Below, one piece after another: positions 27,237 through 36,313 of a stretch of DNA of 64,000 nt. The notes beneath the pieces were generated by a model that was given only the letters and a program-made list of their open reading frames with translations, did no database searches and was not told where the DNA came from. Position 1 is the stretch's first letter. Each line of letters opens with the position of its first letter. The translations under genes and the position numbers were made by a program. The DNA comes from Enterococcus sp. RIT-PI-f (GTDB taxonomy: Bacteria > Bacillota > Bacilli > Lactobacillales > Enterococcaceae), in NCBI RefSeq assembly GCF_001297065.1, contig NZ_LHOX01000011.1, forward strand, positions 1-64,000, read 5' to 3'.

Positions 27237-28183
27237 TGTCGGATCGCTTCTTGGATTTCTTGATAAATAACTGCGACTTCTTCTAAATCAGCTGCATTGG
27301 CGCCACTAGCTAATGGATGCCCCCCGCCATGATGGCGCTTGGCAATCTCATTGATGACAGGTCCCTTCGAACGCATCCGCACGCGATAATAGCCTTCAGG
27401 CTGTTCGACAAAAATCGCCCAAGCCAAAACATCTTCGATTTTCCCTGGCAAAGAAACGATCGCTGATGTTTCTGAATCGACCACACCGAAAGATTGCTGT
27501 AATTCTTGTGAAAGAATCACTTTTCCAGCACCTATCTCATCCACTTCCAGATGTTCATAGACATACCCGGAAAGCCGTGCGACTGATGAAGATATTTGAT
27601 CGATTTGACGATTTATTTTTGGTGCATCAAAGCCAAAGTCCAATAAATCAGCAGCGAGCCGTAAGGTGGTTGCTGTGGTGGCAGGATATAAAAAGCGGCC
27701 TGTATCACCAACGATGCCTGCGTAAAGTAAACGGGCAGCTTCTTTATTCATTTTAAGTATTTCTTGATGATCTGACCAAAAAGCAGCAATCATTTCACTG
27801 CAGCTGCTGGCCTGCGTATTGACCCAGACAATATCTCCATAGGGCTCATCATTTGGATGATGATCGATTTTGATCAATTTGGCGCCTTTGTCATAGCGTT
27901 GATCACTGACCCGTGGTGCGTTGGCTGTATCCGTAACGATCACCAGGGCACCTTGATAATCTTCGTCAGTTACAGTGTGCATTTGTGCCAGATAATCTAG
28001 ACCTTCTACCGGACCACCGACTTGATAAATGGTTTTATCCGGAAAACTGTTGCGTAATATCTCTGCCAAGCCAACTTGAGACCCTAAGGCATCTGGATCA
28101 GGGCGTTGATGGCGATGGATAATAATCGTTTGATAACGCTGGATCGTCTGTAAAATTTCTTCTTGTACATTCATGTCTGTCAC
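27230..28183 (-). CDS. nrnA: DHH-family phosphoesterase, NrnA-like nanoRNase/pAp phosphatase
   Basis: A 317-residue enzyme with DHH-family motifs: RHQRPDPDALGSQ (motif I, near residue 25), VTDTANAPR (II), IDHHPND (III) and a C-terminal DHHA1 domain with GGGHPLASGA. NrnA proteins degrade 2-5 base RNAs and 3'-phosphoadenosine-5'-phosphate in the cytoplasm. The start is GTG, and an in-frame ATG three codons in is equally possible. The neighbouring regulator and ytkL genes keep the order known from B. subtilis (ytkL-ytoI-nrnA). Confidence 0.92.
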   Translation of the reverse strand: MTDMNVQEEILQTIQRYQTIIIHRHQRPDPDALGSQVGLAEILRNSFPDKTIYQVGGPVEGLDYLAQMHTVTDEDYQGALVIVTDTANAPRVSDQRYDKGAKLIKIDHHPNDEPYGDIVWVNTQASSCSEMIAAFWSDHQEILKMNKEAARLLYAGIVGDTGRFLYPATTATTLRLAADLLDFGFDAPKINRQIDQISSSVARLSGYVYEHLEVDEIGAGKVILSQELQQSFGVVDSETSAIVSLPGKIEDVLAWAIFVEQPEGYYRVRMRSKGPVINEIAKRHHGGGHPLASGANAADLEEVAVIYQEIQEAIRQA

Positions 28184-28232
28184 AACTTTCTCTCTTCGAT
28201 TTGCCGTTTGATATCTCCTGCGATTACTTTGA

Positions 28233-29564
28233 TTATGGCCGCTCCATGACTTGGCAAACGACGATTGCTTTAGCGACCAAAGAATTCTCGATCGTTACCT
28301 CAATATCGATTTTTGCTGAGCGCCGACCCAATTCTAAAATTCTTGGTTGAATAATAATTTCACTTTCTAATTGAATCAAGCGGAAATAATGCAGATTGAC
28401 TTGTTCGATCCAACTATTTCGTCTTTGATTGAGTTGCATCGTTCGTTTGGCTGTATTGGCGATCACTTCGCTCAATACACCAAAAGAAATCGTCCCGACT
28501 TCATTGACCATTTGCGGTGTGACTGCAAAGCTGAAATGCGGTTGCGGCAGTTTATTGCCTTCAAAATCTTGATCGATCACTTGCATCTGTCCTGAGATCT
28601 GATCAGAGATCGTATCAGAGATTTGCGTTTGTCTTTGGACCATTTGCATGGCTTTCATAATATCTTGACGCGTCACGATCCCTATCAATGATAAATCATC
28701 TGCCACTACAGGCATGACTTCCAAGCCATCCCAAATCATTTGATGACTGGCAGAAGCGACACTCATTTCTTTCTTGACGATGCGCGGATCACGGGTCATG
28801 ATCCGTTCAATGATTTGTGTATCTGGTTTCTCCAACACATCTTTTGCAGTTATGATCCCCACGACCCGCATATTTTTATTGACCACAGGATAGCGAGAAT
28901 GGTTGGTTGATTCTGAGAGGACTTTATAGTCTTTGACAGTATCAAATGTATGGAGATATTTTGTTTTTTCTAAAGGCATATAAATATCACTCACCAACAT
29001 GATATCTTTCTTGATCAGTTGGTCACTCAAGGCTCTGTTGATCATCGTTGCTACGGTAAATGTATCGTAGGTCGTTTGTAAGATCGGCAACGCTAGCTCA
29101 TCTGCCAAGCGACAAATTTCTGGTGTCGTTTCAAATCCCCCAGTGATCAAAACCGCTGCACCATCTTCTAACGCTAATTTGTGGACTTCATTTCGGTTCC
29201 CGACGATCACCAATGAACCTGGTGTGATATAGCGTTCCATCGCAGACTCTTTCATGGCACCAATCACAAATTTGTTCAAATCTTTATCCAACCCGCTGGC
29301 ACCGCCAAGCACATTGCCTTCAATGATTTGAACCACTTCACCAAAGGTCAGTTTTTCAATATGTTTTTTTAATTTTCGTTCGATGCGGATCGTTCCCACT
29401 CGTTGGATCGTTGATACCAAACCAATATTTTCAGCATCTTTGATCGCCCGATACGCTGTTCCTTCACTAACATTTAAATCTTTTGCGATGCCCCGCACAG
29501 AAATGCGGTCGCCAACCGGTAAATTCTCGATATGCATTAAAATCAAATCATGTTTTGTTGCCAT
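28233..29564 (-). CDS. Winged-helix/DRTGG/CBS/HotDog regulator, SpxR/YtoI-like
   Basis: A 443-residue protein with four parts: an N-terminal helix-turn-helix (about 1-65, LNVSEGTAYRAIKDAE), a DRTGG domain (about 70-185), a CBS pair (about 195-310, including VVGIITAKDVLE and SLIGIVTRQDIM) and a HotDog thioesterase-like domain (about 325-435). This is the architecture of B. subtilis YtoI and of S. pneumoniae SpxR, a regulator of pyruvate oxidase expression. The CBS pair suggests adenine-nucleotide sensing and the HotDog domain acyl-CoA sensing. Both are inferences. Confidence 0.9.
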   Translation of the reverse strand: MATKHDLILMHIENLPVGDRISVRGIAKDLNVSEGTAYRAIKDAENIGLVSTIQRVGTIRIERKLKKHIEKLTFGEVVQIIEGNVLGGASGLDKDLNKFVIGAMKESAMERYITPGSLVIVGNRNEVHKLALEDGAAVLITGGFETTPEICRLADELALPILQTTYDTFTVATMINRALSDQLIKKDIMLVSDIYMPLEKTKYLHTFDTVKDYKVLSESTNHSRYPVVNKNMRVVGIITAKDVLEKPDTQIIERIMTRDPRIVKKEMSVASASHQMIWDGLEVMPVVADDLSLIGIVTRQDIMKAMQMVQRQTQISDTISDQISGQMQVIDQDFEGNKLPQPHFSFAVTPQMVNEVGTISFGVLSEVIANTAKRTMQLNQRRNSWIEQVNLHYFRLIQLESEIIIQPRILELGRRSAKIDIEVTIENSLVAKAIVVCQVMERP

Positions 29565-29594
29565 AACTATCCCCTCTACGAACCATCTTCATTT

Positions 29595-30278
29595 TTATAA
29601 AGTGATCGATTCACCGATCGTCATTATCTGTCCTACACCCTTTGGCAGCAGCTGAATAAATGCTTGCGGGTCTTGTTTGATCAGCGGAAATGTATTGTAA
29701 TGGACCGGTATTGCTTTTTTTGCTTGCAATAATCCTGCAGCCGTTGCAGCATCTTGCGGCCCCATCGTAAAATTATCCCCAATCGGCAAGAAAGCCACAT
29801 CAATGTCAAATTGTTCGCCAAGTAAAGCCATATCGCCAAACAGCGCTGTGTCACCCGCATGATAAATCGTTTTGCCTTCCGCTTGGATCATGATCCCTGC
29901 AGGGTTTCCCATATAGATTGTTGTGCCGTCTTCTTCAATTCCCGAACTATGTTTTGCGTCAACGAAAGTCACTTGGCCAAAGGGAAAGTCATAGGACCCG
30001 CCAATATTCATGCCATGTGTTTCTGAAACGCCTTTACGCGCAGCATATTGACAGACTTCTACAACACTGATGACCGGCGCTTCATTGCGCATCGCAATAT
30101 CGACCATGTCCCCGATATGGTCACTATGACCATGGGTGATCAAGATCCAGTCTGTTGTTACTGTTTCTGCCTTCAGATCCGTTGCAGGATGACCGTTGAT
30201 AAAAGGATCAAACAACACTTTTTGTCCATTGTCAAAATCAATTGTCACGACGGAGTGTCCATGGTATGTCAATTTCAT
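29595..30278 (-). CDS. UPF0173 metal-dependent hydrolase (YtkL)
   Basis: A 227-residue metallo-beta-lactamase-fold protein with HGHSVV at the start, the metal motif [10 protein letters not shown] near residue 53, [10 protein letters not shown] and the C-terminal HYNTFPLI. The start is ATG 30278, with AAAGGAG upstream. The open frame upstream to 30380 lacks a ribosome site. Substrate unknown. The adjacency to the CBS/HotDog regulator and nrnA is conserved. Confidence 0.92.
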   Translation of the reverse strand: MKLTYHGHSVVTIDFDNGQKVLFDPFINGHPATDLKAETVTTDWILITHGHSDHIGDMVDIAMRNEAPVISVVEVCQYAARKGVSETHGMNIGGSYDFPFGQVTFVDAKHSSGIEEDGTTIYMGNPAGIMIQAEGKTIYHAGDTALFGDMALLGEQFDIDVAFLPIGDNFTMGPQDAATAAGLLQAKKAIPVHYNTFPLIKQDPQAFIQLLPKGVGQIMTIGESITL

Positions 30279-30485
30279 GTAAAAAAACTCCTTTCCTATC
30301 CATTGATACAGTCTAATATTTTTTATTATAACAGATAAATACAGGATACCCAAAGAGGAAAATCGACAACACCTGATCAATCCCCTTTATAGCCATCCGC
30401 TGGTCCCTATACCATAAAACCAATGTATTCTTAAAAAAAGGAAATGACACAGTTTTTATCATTGATTCAGCACGGAACAGAGACT

Positions 30486-30564
30486 AAAAAAAAACTGTAA
30501 CTGAAGCGCAACGAGGCCTCAGTCAGCGGAATTGCTTTTGGGCACTCATTGGCTTTAGTTACAG
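30486..30564 (-). terminator. Terminator after ytkL / before rnjB region
   Basis: On the minus strand CTGTAACTAAAG and CTTCAGTTACAG form a stem around a long loop, then nine T residues at 30494-30486. It lies just upstream of the rnjB stop at 30576 in minus-strand order, so it ends rnjB transcripts. Confidence 0.8.
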
Positions 30565-30575
30565 CAAATGACGGT

Positions 30576-32258
30576 TTATTTACGGTGACGATTTCTTTGA
30601 CTTGATTCCATGATCACAGGTAGGATCACCGGACGACGTTTGGTTTGTTCAAACAAGAAACGGCTCAAACGATCACGGATATCTTGTTTCAACTTGCTCC
30701 ACTCAAACTCTTCATCGTGCAAATGTTTTTCAACGATTTCAGCTACGATCTCACCGCTTTCGCGGATCAAGTCACGACTCGCTTTGACATACACAAAGCC
30801 GCGAGAAGTGATTTGCGGTGCAGAAACGATTTTCTTTTCGCGACGATTGATCGTCACCACAGCCACAAAGATGCCATCTTCTGATAGGACTTTACGATCG
30901 CGCAATACGATATTGCCAATATCCCCCACACCGATACCGTCGATCATGACGTTTTCAGCAGGTACATTGCCAGCAGCATGCATGTGCTCTTTTTTGTACT
31001 CCAGCACATCCCCCCGTGCAGTGATGAAGATGTTTTTCATTGGAATACCGACTTCATGCGCCAAATCAGCATGCGCTGCCAGTTGACGATATTCGCCTTG
31101 GATCGGAATCAGATACTTCGGTTTCATCATGTTCAGCATTAGTTGCAGATCATTGGGATTGGCATGACCAGACACGCGGAAATTGTCCGAAATCTGTTTG
31201 ACCGTTCCGCCTGCTCGATAAATCATATCCTCTGTCTTAGCAACGATCGTTTCCATCGCAGTTGTTGGGGTCGTCGTAATATACACCAAATCCCCTTCTT
31301 GCACTTTTAGCGAACGATGTGTGCCATTCGCCATTTTTTGCAAGGCTCTGATTGGTTCACCCATACGTCCTGTTTCCAAAATCAATAGTTGTTCCGGTGC
31401 ATATTTCTTCATTTCTTTTTGTGTGATCAATAAATCTTCAGCTGGTAATTTCAACTTGCCTAATTTCATCGCCGTTTTGATGATTCGACCAAAATCTTGG
31501 CCAGTCAAAACAACTTTACGGCCTGAACGAAAGGCTGCATCTAACACTTGTTGGACCCGTTGCAGATTGCTGGCCACGCTAGCCACAATAATCCGGCCTT
31601 CCCAGTAACGAATGTTGTCATAAACCTCGTCTTGGATGGTCAACTCAGAAGCAACTGGTGCAGGATTTTCTGCATTAGAAGAAGTACTCAATAAGGCTAA
31701 GACGCCTTCTTTGCCGATTTCTGCTAAACGACCAAAGTCTGTTTGATACATGGGAATCGCTGTTTGATCAAACTTGAAGTCCCCTGTATAAACGATATTG
31801 CCAGCTTTTGTCTTGACACTGATCCCGACTGAATCAGGGATTGAATGGGTCGTTCTAAAGAAACTGATCGTTGCATCACCAAAATCGATTTCTGAATGTT
31901 CATCAATAATATGGAAATCTTTGAAACGCTTGGTAGCTTCATTTTTATTCACTGTTAACTTAGCCAATTCAATCGTTAATTCCGTCCCGAATACGGGTAC
32001 TTGAATGTTCTCCAAGAAGTAAGGCAAGGCCCCAATTGCATCCGCATGTCCATGGGTCAAAAAGACACCAGCAACACGGTCAGCATTTTCTTCTAAATAC
32101 GTAAAATCAGGAATGACTGTATCAATTCCTAATAATTCATTTTCTGGATAGCGGACACCGCAATCCAGCACAAATATATCCTCTCCTACTTCAGCAATGT
32201 ACATATTCTTTCCGTTCTCACGTACGCCGCCAAGAGGAATGATTTTTATTGTTTCCAC
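30576..32258 (-). CDS. rnjB: Ribonuclease J2
   Basis: A 560-residue beta-CASP metallo-beta-lactamase-type RNase that matures and decays mRNA with RNase J1. The first metal motif reads THGHADAIGALPY. The second histidine of the canonical HxHxDH is Ala, as in J2 paralogues, so weak or no catalytic activity is expected and its main role may be in the J1/J2 complex. The beta-CASP region and the C-terminal domain with RGFVYVKASRDLI are present. Order near asd resembles asd-dapG-dapA-rnjB of B. subtilis. Confidence 0.93.
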   Translation of the reverse strand: METIKIIPLGGVRENGKNMYIAEVGEDIFVLDCGVRYPENELLGIDTVIPDFTYLEENADRVAGVFLTHGHADAIGALPYFLENIQVPVFGTELTIELAKLTVNKNEATKRFKDFHIIDEHSEIDFGDATISFFRTTHSIPDSVGISVKTKAGNIVYTGDFKFDQTAIPMYQTDFGRLAEIGKEGVLALLSTSSNAENPAPVASELTIQDEVYDNIRYWEGRIIVASVASNLQRVQQVLDAAFRSGRKVVLTGQDFGRIIKTAMKLGKLKLPAEDLLITQKEMKKYAPEQLLILETGRMGEPIRALQKMANGTHRSLKVQEGDLVYITTTPTTAMETIVAKTEDMIYRAGGTVKQISDNFRVSGHANPNDLQLMLNMMKPKYLIPIQGEYRQLAAHADLAHEVGIPMKNIFITARGDVLEYKKEHMHAAGNVPAENVMIDGIGVGDIGNIVLRDRKVLSEDGIFVAVVTINRREKKIVSAPQITSRGFVYVKASRDLIRESGEIVAEIVEKHLHDEEFEWSKLKQDIRDRLSRFLFEQTKRRPVILPVIMESSQRNRHRK

Positions 32259-32329
32259 TTCTATTCACCTCTTATAATTTTCTCTATCTTTTATATCCCA
32301 AGCATAAGCCGTCTTTTCTATTATACAAC

Positions 32330-32366
32330 AAAAAAAAGAAAAGCGTGGCATTCACCACACTTTTTC
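32330..32366 (-). terminator. Terminator of asd
   Basis: On the minus strand AAAGTGTGG-TGAA-TGCCACGCTTT forms a stem with one mismatch, then a T-rich tail. It lies 16 bases after the asd stop. Confidence 0.75.
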
Positions 32367-32381
32367 CGAAATTCTTATGGT

Positions 32382-33434
32382 TTACACATGGACCAAACCT
32401 TGTTGGTGCAAGGTTTCGGCGATTTGTACAGAGTTCCAGGCTGCACCTTTGAGCAAGTTATCAGAAACCACCCATAAATGCAAACCATTGGCTACATCTA
32501 AATCTTTGCGGATCCGCCCAACGAAGGTCTCTGTTTTCCCCACACTGTTTAAGGCTTGAGGATAGATTTGCTGACTCGGATCATCTTGCAAGACCGCGCC
32601 GGGTGCTTCGCTGATCCACTGCTTGACCGCAGCGACATCGGCATGGTCAGCTGTTTCAATGTACACCGATTCAGAATGGCCGCTAAATACCGGGATGCGC
32701 ACACAAGTGGCTGCCACTTGGATCGTCTCATCTTCCATGATCTTTTTGGTTTCATTGATCATTTTCCACTCTTCATACGTATAATCGTCTTCAGCAAAGA
32801 CATCGATCTGCGGCAACGCATTGAAAGCGATCGGATAATGTTTTTTGTCGCTTCCAGCTGGTAAAATCTCTGGATTCAATTCTTCTGGCTGCTTGCCCGC
32901 CAATAAATCTGCTGATTCTTGCGCCAACTCAGCCAAGGCCTTGGCACCCGCACCAGAGACAGCTTGATATGTTGAAACGATCAACCGTTTCAACCCAACT
33001 TTTTGCCGAATCGGTTCTAAAGCGACCATCATTTGAATCGTTGAGCAGTTGGGATTGGCAATGATGCCTTTGTGCCGCGCCAGTGCGTGGGCATTGACTT
33101 CCGGCACCACTAAAGGCACTTCAGGATCCATACGAAAATGACTGGTATTGTCAATAACAACAGCCCCGCGTTTGACAGCTTCTGGTGCATAGACTTTGGA
33201 GATCCCCCCGCCAGCGCTGAACAACGCAATGTCAATCCCTTCAAAAGAGTCTGGGGTCAATTCTTCAATAACAATAGGTTGATTATTGAACACAAGGGTC
33301 TTGCCAGCAGAGCGTTTAGACGCCAATAATGTGATCGTTTGAATAGGCAGCGTGGTTCGCTCCAACATCTCAATCATTTTTGTGCCAACTGCGCCCGTCG
33401 CGCCAACAACCGCTACGTGATACCCTGTACTCAT
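32382..33434 (-). CDS. asd: Aspartate-semialdehyde dehydrogenase
   Basis: A 350-residue NADP enzyme that makes aspartate semialdehyde for lysine, threonine and methionine. It has the Rossmann motif VVGATGAVG, the catalytic Cys in NPNCSTIQM, the His in FSGHSESV and the QAVSGAG loop. ATG 33434 is preferred, with GAGGAG upstream. A longer frame from 33581 adds about 49 residues that do not fit the family. Feeds the dapA pathway located 8 kb away. Confidence 0.95.
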   Translation of the reverse strand: MSTGYHVAVVGATGAVGTKMIEMLERTTLPIQTITLLASKRSAGKTLVFNNQPIVIEELTPDSFEGIDIALFSAGGGISKVYAPEAVKRGAVVIDNTSHFRMDPEVPLVVPEVNAHALARHKGIIANPNCSTIQMMVALEPIRQKVGLKRLIVSTYQAVSGAGAKALAELAQESADLLAGKQPEELNPEILPAGSDKKHYPIAFNALPQIDVFAEDDYTYEEWKMINETKKIMEDETIQVAATCVRIPVFSGHSESVYIETADHADVAAVKQWISEAPGAVLQDDPSQQIYPQALNSVGKTETFVGRIRKDLDVANGLHLWVVSDNLLKGAAWNSVQIAETLHQQGLVHV

Positions 33435-33696
33435 CAAATCACTCCTCAAATATTCAACTATTTTCCCTAGTTTATCATATCCCTCAAAAAAGAAAAGACC
33501 TTTATGAAAGAAGCAATGAAAAATGTTGTGAATCATCAGAATTTTCAGCAATTCGCACTTTTTTTCAAAAAACCCACTCATTCTGAATAGATATCATTTG
33601 TCACATTCATATGTTATAGGCTATAATAGCCGCAGAAGGAATTTTGGGGAAGATTCTTTCCAACGTGCATGGGGAAATTAAAAAAACCCAATAACT

Positions 33697-33737
33697 TAAA
33701 TGAGGCAAGATTCCACGGGAATCTTGCCTCATTTTTA
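33697..33737. terminator. Terminator downstream of the GH13 gene
   Basis: TGAGGCAAGATTCC and GGAATCTTGCCTCA form a 14-bp perfect stem with a 3-base loop, 9 bases after the amylase stop. The minus-strand tail is TTTAAGTTATTGGG then seven T residues. The plus-strand tail is TTTTTA. Confidence 0.85.
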
Positions 33738-33739
33738 CT

Positions 33740-35530
33740 CTATTCTTTTTCGATAGTATCTTCTTGATCGGCTTTAGCGATCGCAAACCCTTTTTTATCA
33801 ATCACGATGATTTCTTCTTCCTCTTGCATAAATTGCTGCAACAGAACATTTTCTGGTTTAGATAAAGTGATTTGCTCATCGCCGGTATTAAAAATACCGA
33901 TGATGCGCTGCGCCTCTAATTCTCTTTCAAAAATAATCAATCCATCATCTTCTGAAACCCAATTCCAATGCAGGGCCCCTTCAGACAGGACCTTTTGATT
34001 TTCTTTGCGAATGCTGATTAGATTCTTTGTAAAATTCAGCAAGTCGCGGTCTTGTTTCTCTTCTTCCCATATCATACATTTTCGACAGTCAGGATCCATA
34101 TCTCCAGTCAAGCCGATTTCATCTCCATAATACAAACAAGGAACCCCTTGTTGGAGATACATAAAGGCCATGACTTGCCGCATCAAATCTTTATCCCCTT
34201 GTGCCAGCGTCAAAATACGCGGGGTATCATGAGAGTCTAGGATATTAAATTGGACTTGATTGGTTTGTTCCCGGTAGAGCATCAGCTGATTGTTCAATTC
34301 CGATACCATTTTGGTCATGGAGATCTCGTCTTTGACAAAGAACTCAATGATCGCATCAGTATAGGCATAATTCATGACAGCATGGAATTCATCGCCTTGC
34401 AGCCAACGTTGTGATGAGTGCCATATCTCACCGAGAATATAAAAATCATCTTTTGCATTGTCACAGACTTGTCGGAATTTTTTCCAGAAGGAATGGCTGA
34501 CTTCATTTGCGACATCTAATCGCCATGCGTCAATATCAAATTCTTCGATCCAGTAACGGGCAATATTCAACAAATACGCCTGAACGTCTGGGTTCTCTGT
34601 GTTTAATTTTGGCATATGCGGGGTAAAAGCAAATACGTCATACGTAATATCGTAGGCATCTTCAAAGTTCTCCCCTTCTTTGTAATCAACAGGAAATTCA
34701 TTGATATGGAACCAGTCGGCAAAGGGTGAGTCTTGCCCATTCTTGATGACATCTAACCACTGGTGAGAGGTATCCCCCATGTGATTGAACACGGCATCCA
34801 GCATCACTTTGATACCACGTTTGTGGCACGCCTCTACCAGTCGTTTAAAGGTATCGTTGTCTCCAAAGGCAGGATCGATCGCCAAATAATCAATCGTATC
34901 ATATTTGTGGTTGGAATAAGCTTCAAAAATAGGACAGAAATAAATGCCGTTGATCCCAAGATCGACCAAATAATCCAAATGATCGATGACCCCTTGCAAA
35001 TCACCGCCGAAGAAATCTTGTCGATCAGGATTTTTCGATCCCCAAGGCAAAACTCCTTCAGGGTCATTAGATGGATCACCATTTGCAAAACGCTCTGGAA
35101 AAATTTGATACCACACAGTTTCTTTGGCCCATTCAGGTACTTTGAAACGGTCAGCTTCTTGAAAATAAGGCATCCGGAAGTAGTTGTTGTTCATTTCTAA
35201 ATATTGTTCTTCAAAGGGATAGACCCCATGGTCCCCATAAAAAACATGTAACCCGTCAAAACTCTCAATGGAAAAGCCATAAGCCAAGCGACGGAACTCC
35301 GCACCGACAGATACTTGCCAATAATCATGCAAGTCTGTTGACAATACTTTTTCCATTGGGATTCTCTTTTGATACCACGCTTCTTTATAAAGCGTATACG
35401 GATCACCGCACAACAATTGGACATGGCGGATATCTTGGCGGGCAGTGCGTAGACGGATATGCATCTGGTTTTTTTCATATAAATAAGCAAATTCGCTTTC
35501 GGGACGATGGTAAATAGCAGTTGTATTCAT
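33740..35530 (-). CDS. GH13 neopullulanase / maltogenic amylase-type alpha-glucan hydrolase
   Basis: A 596-residue GH13 enzyme. An N-terminal beta-sandwich (about 1-125, CBM34-like) typical of cyclomaltodextrinase, neopullulanase and maltogenic amylase precedes the TIM barrel. The barrel shows DAVFNHMG (region I), WRLDVANEV with the nucleophile Asp (II), ILGEIWH with the acid Glu (III) and LDSHDTPR (IV). There is no signal peptide, so it cleaves imported maltodextrins or cyclodextrins in the cytoplasm. ATG 35530 is chosen, with AAAGGAG upstream. The exact substrate cannot be told. Confidence 0.92.
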   Translation of the reverse strand: MNTTAIYHRPESEFAYLYEKNQMHIRLRTARQDIRHVQLLCGDPYTLYKEAWYQKRIPMEKVLSTDLHDYWQVSVGAEFRRLAYGFSIESFDGLHVFYGDHGVYPFEEQYLEMNNNYFRMPYFQEADRFKVPEWAKETVWYQIFPERFANGDPSNDPEGVLPWGSKNPDRQDFFGGDLQGVIDHLDYLVDLGINGIYFCPIFEAYSNHKYDTIDYLAIDPAFGDNDTFKRLVEACHKRGIKVMLDAVFNHMGDTSHQWLDVIKNGQDSPFADWFHINEFPVDYKEGENFEDAYDITYDVFAFTPHMPKLNTENPDVQAYLLNIARYWIEEFDIDAWRLDVANEVSHSFWKKFRQVCDNAKDDFYILGEIWHSSQRWLQGDEFHAVMNYAYTDAIIEFFVKDEISMTKMVSELNNQLMLYREQTNQVQFNILDSHDTPRILTLAQGDKDLMRQVMAFMYLQQGVPCLYYGDEIGLTGDMDPDCRKCMIWEEEKQDRDLLNFTKNLISIRKENQKVLSEGALHWNWVSEDDGLIIFERELEAQRIIGIFNTGDEQITLSKPENVLLQQFMQEEEEIIVIDKKGFAIAKADQEDTIEKE

Positions 35531-35583
35531 ACAGATCTCCTTTTGATTGTTTTGTTGCTTCCATTCTCCCACAATATCTGCAC

Positions 35584-35634
35584 AAAAACAAGAGATAAAC
35601 GCAATCGGTTGCTTTCGTTTATCTCTTGTTTTTT
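35584..35634. terminator. Terminator downstream of marR
   Basis: AACAAGAGATAAACG and CGTTTATCTCTTGTT enclose a 14-base loop holding GCAATCGGTTGC. T runs exist on both strands, the minus-strand one serving marR. Confidence 0.85.
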
Positions 35635-35675
35635 AACTATATAATCGATGTACCCGCCATCGAATAAAAACAACC

Positions 35676-35691
35676 AAGCAATCGATTGCTT
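35676..35691. repeat. 16-base perfect palindrome
   Basis: AAGCAATCGATTGCTT lies between marR and its terminator. A near copy, GCAATCGGTTGC, is in the terminator loop 75 bases away. Possible protein-binding site, function unknown. Confidence 0.4.
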
Positions 35692-35717
35692 TGACAAATC
35701 AATCTCAAGCCGCTTGT

Positions 35718-36173
35718 TTATGGACGCTTCAAAATATTATACTTGCGCAACAATCGAACGGCATCGCTTAAGGCATCTGTTAACTGGTTGTAATCCTCCT
35801 GAGACATTTCAGCCGCTTTACTATTCAAACGTTCTTCGACTTGCTGCTTCTTTTGGACAAACAATTGTCTGCCCGCTTCATCAAGATAGACGTTGACATT
35901 CCGTCGATTCAGCCCGTTGGTTTCACGATGCACAAAACCATCTTTTTCCAAACCAGATACAGAACGGCTGATTTGAACTTTCGATGTACCAATTTGGTTC
36001 GCCAGTTCAGACATGGTCAACCCTTCATTACTGGAAATGATCACCAGCTCCAGCATTTCCATTTTTGTCAATTTTAAATCCTCTAACCCGATTTCTTCAA
36101 ATAATATGTTTCCCATCAATGAAAAAATCTCTGCAAACACAGCAATATTGAATTCCCCGATTTGTTTCTCCAT
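35718..36173 (-). CDS. MarR-family transcriptional regulator
   Basis: A 151-residue winged-helix repressor. Residues about 45-110 hold the MarR DNA-binding region (LTMSELANQIGTSKVQISRSVSGLEKDGFVHRETNG), followed by a helical dimerisation tail. It is transcribed away from the ABC exporter gene at 36314, and a candidate operator lies between, so it most likely represses that gene and itself. Confidence 0.92.
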   Translation of the reverse strand: MEKQIGEFNIAVFAEIFSLMGNILFEEIGLEDLKLTKMEMLELVIISSNEGLTMSELANQIGTSKVQISRSVSGLEKDGFVHRETNGLNRRNVNVYLDEAGRQLFVQKKQQVEERLNSKAAEMSQEDYNQLTDALSDAVRLLRKYNILKRP

Positions 36174-36223
36174 CTTGCTCCCTCTCTTCTATCTTTTAGT
36201 TTAGTATAAATCTTTCAATTAAA

Positions 36224-36238
36224 CAATGATAATCGTTG
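36224..36238. promoter_or_regulatory. Candidate MarR operator between marR and the ABC gene
   Basis: CAATGAT-A-ATCGTTG is a 15-base palindrome with one mismatch, of the size MarR dimers bind. It sits between the divergent starts, next to the ABC promoter. Confidence 0.5.
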
Positions 36239-36242
36239 ATTT

Positions 36243-36271
36243 TTGTTAACCATTGTGATAGCGTGGATACA
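36243..36271 (+). promoter_or_regulatory. Probable promoter of the ABC exporter gene
   Basis: TTGTTA (36243-36248), a 17-base spacer and GATACA (36266-36271), directly beside the candidate operator. Confidence 0.55.
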
Positions 36272-36313
36272 GGATGAAAAAAGTTGTGAAAACAGCAAGA
36301 AAAGAGTGACAGC

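Noticed and set aside
33435-33581. 49-codon upstream extension of asd
   Set aside because: The extra residues do not match the family and a good ribosome site lies before the ATG at 33434.
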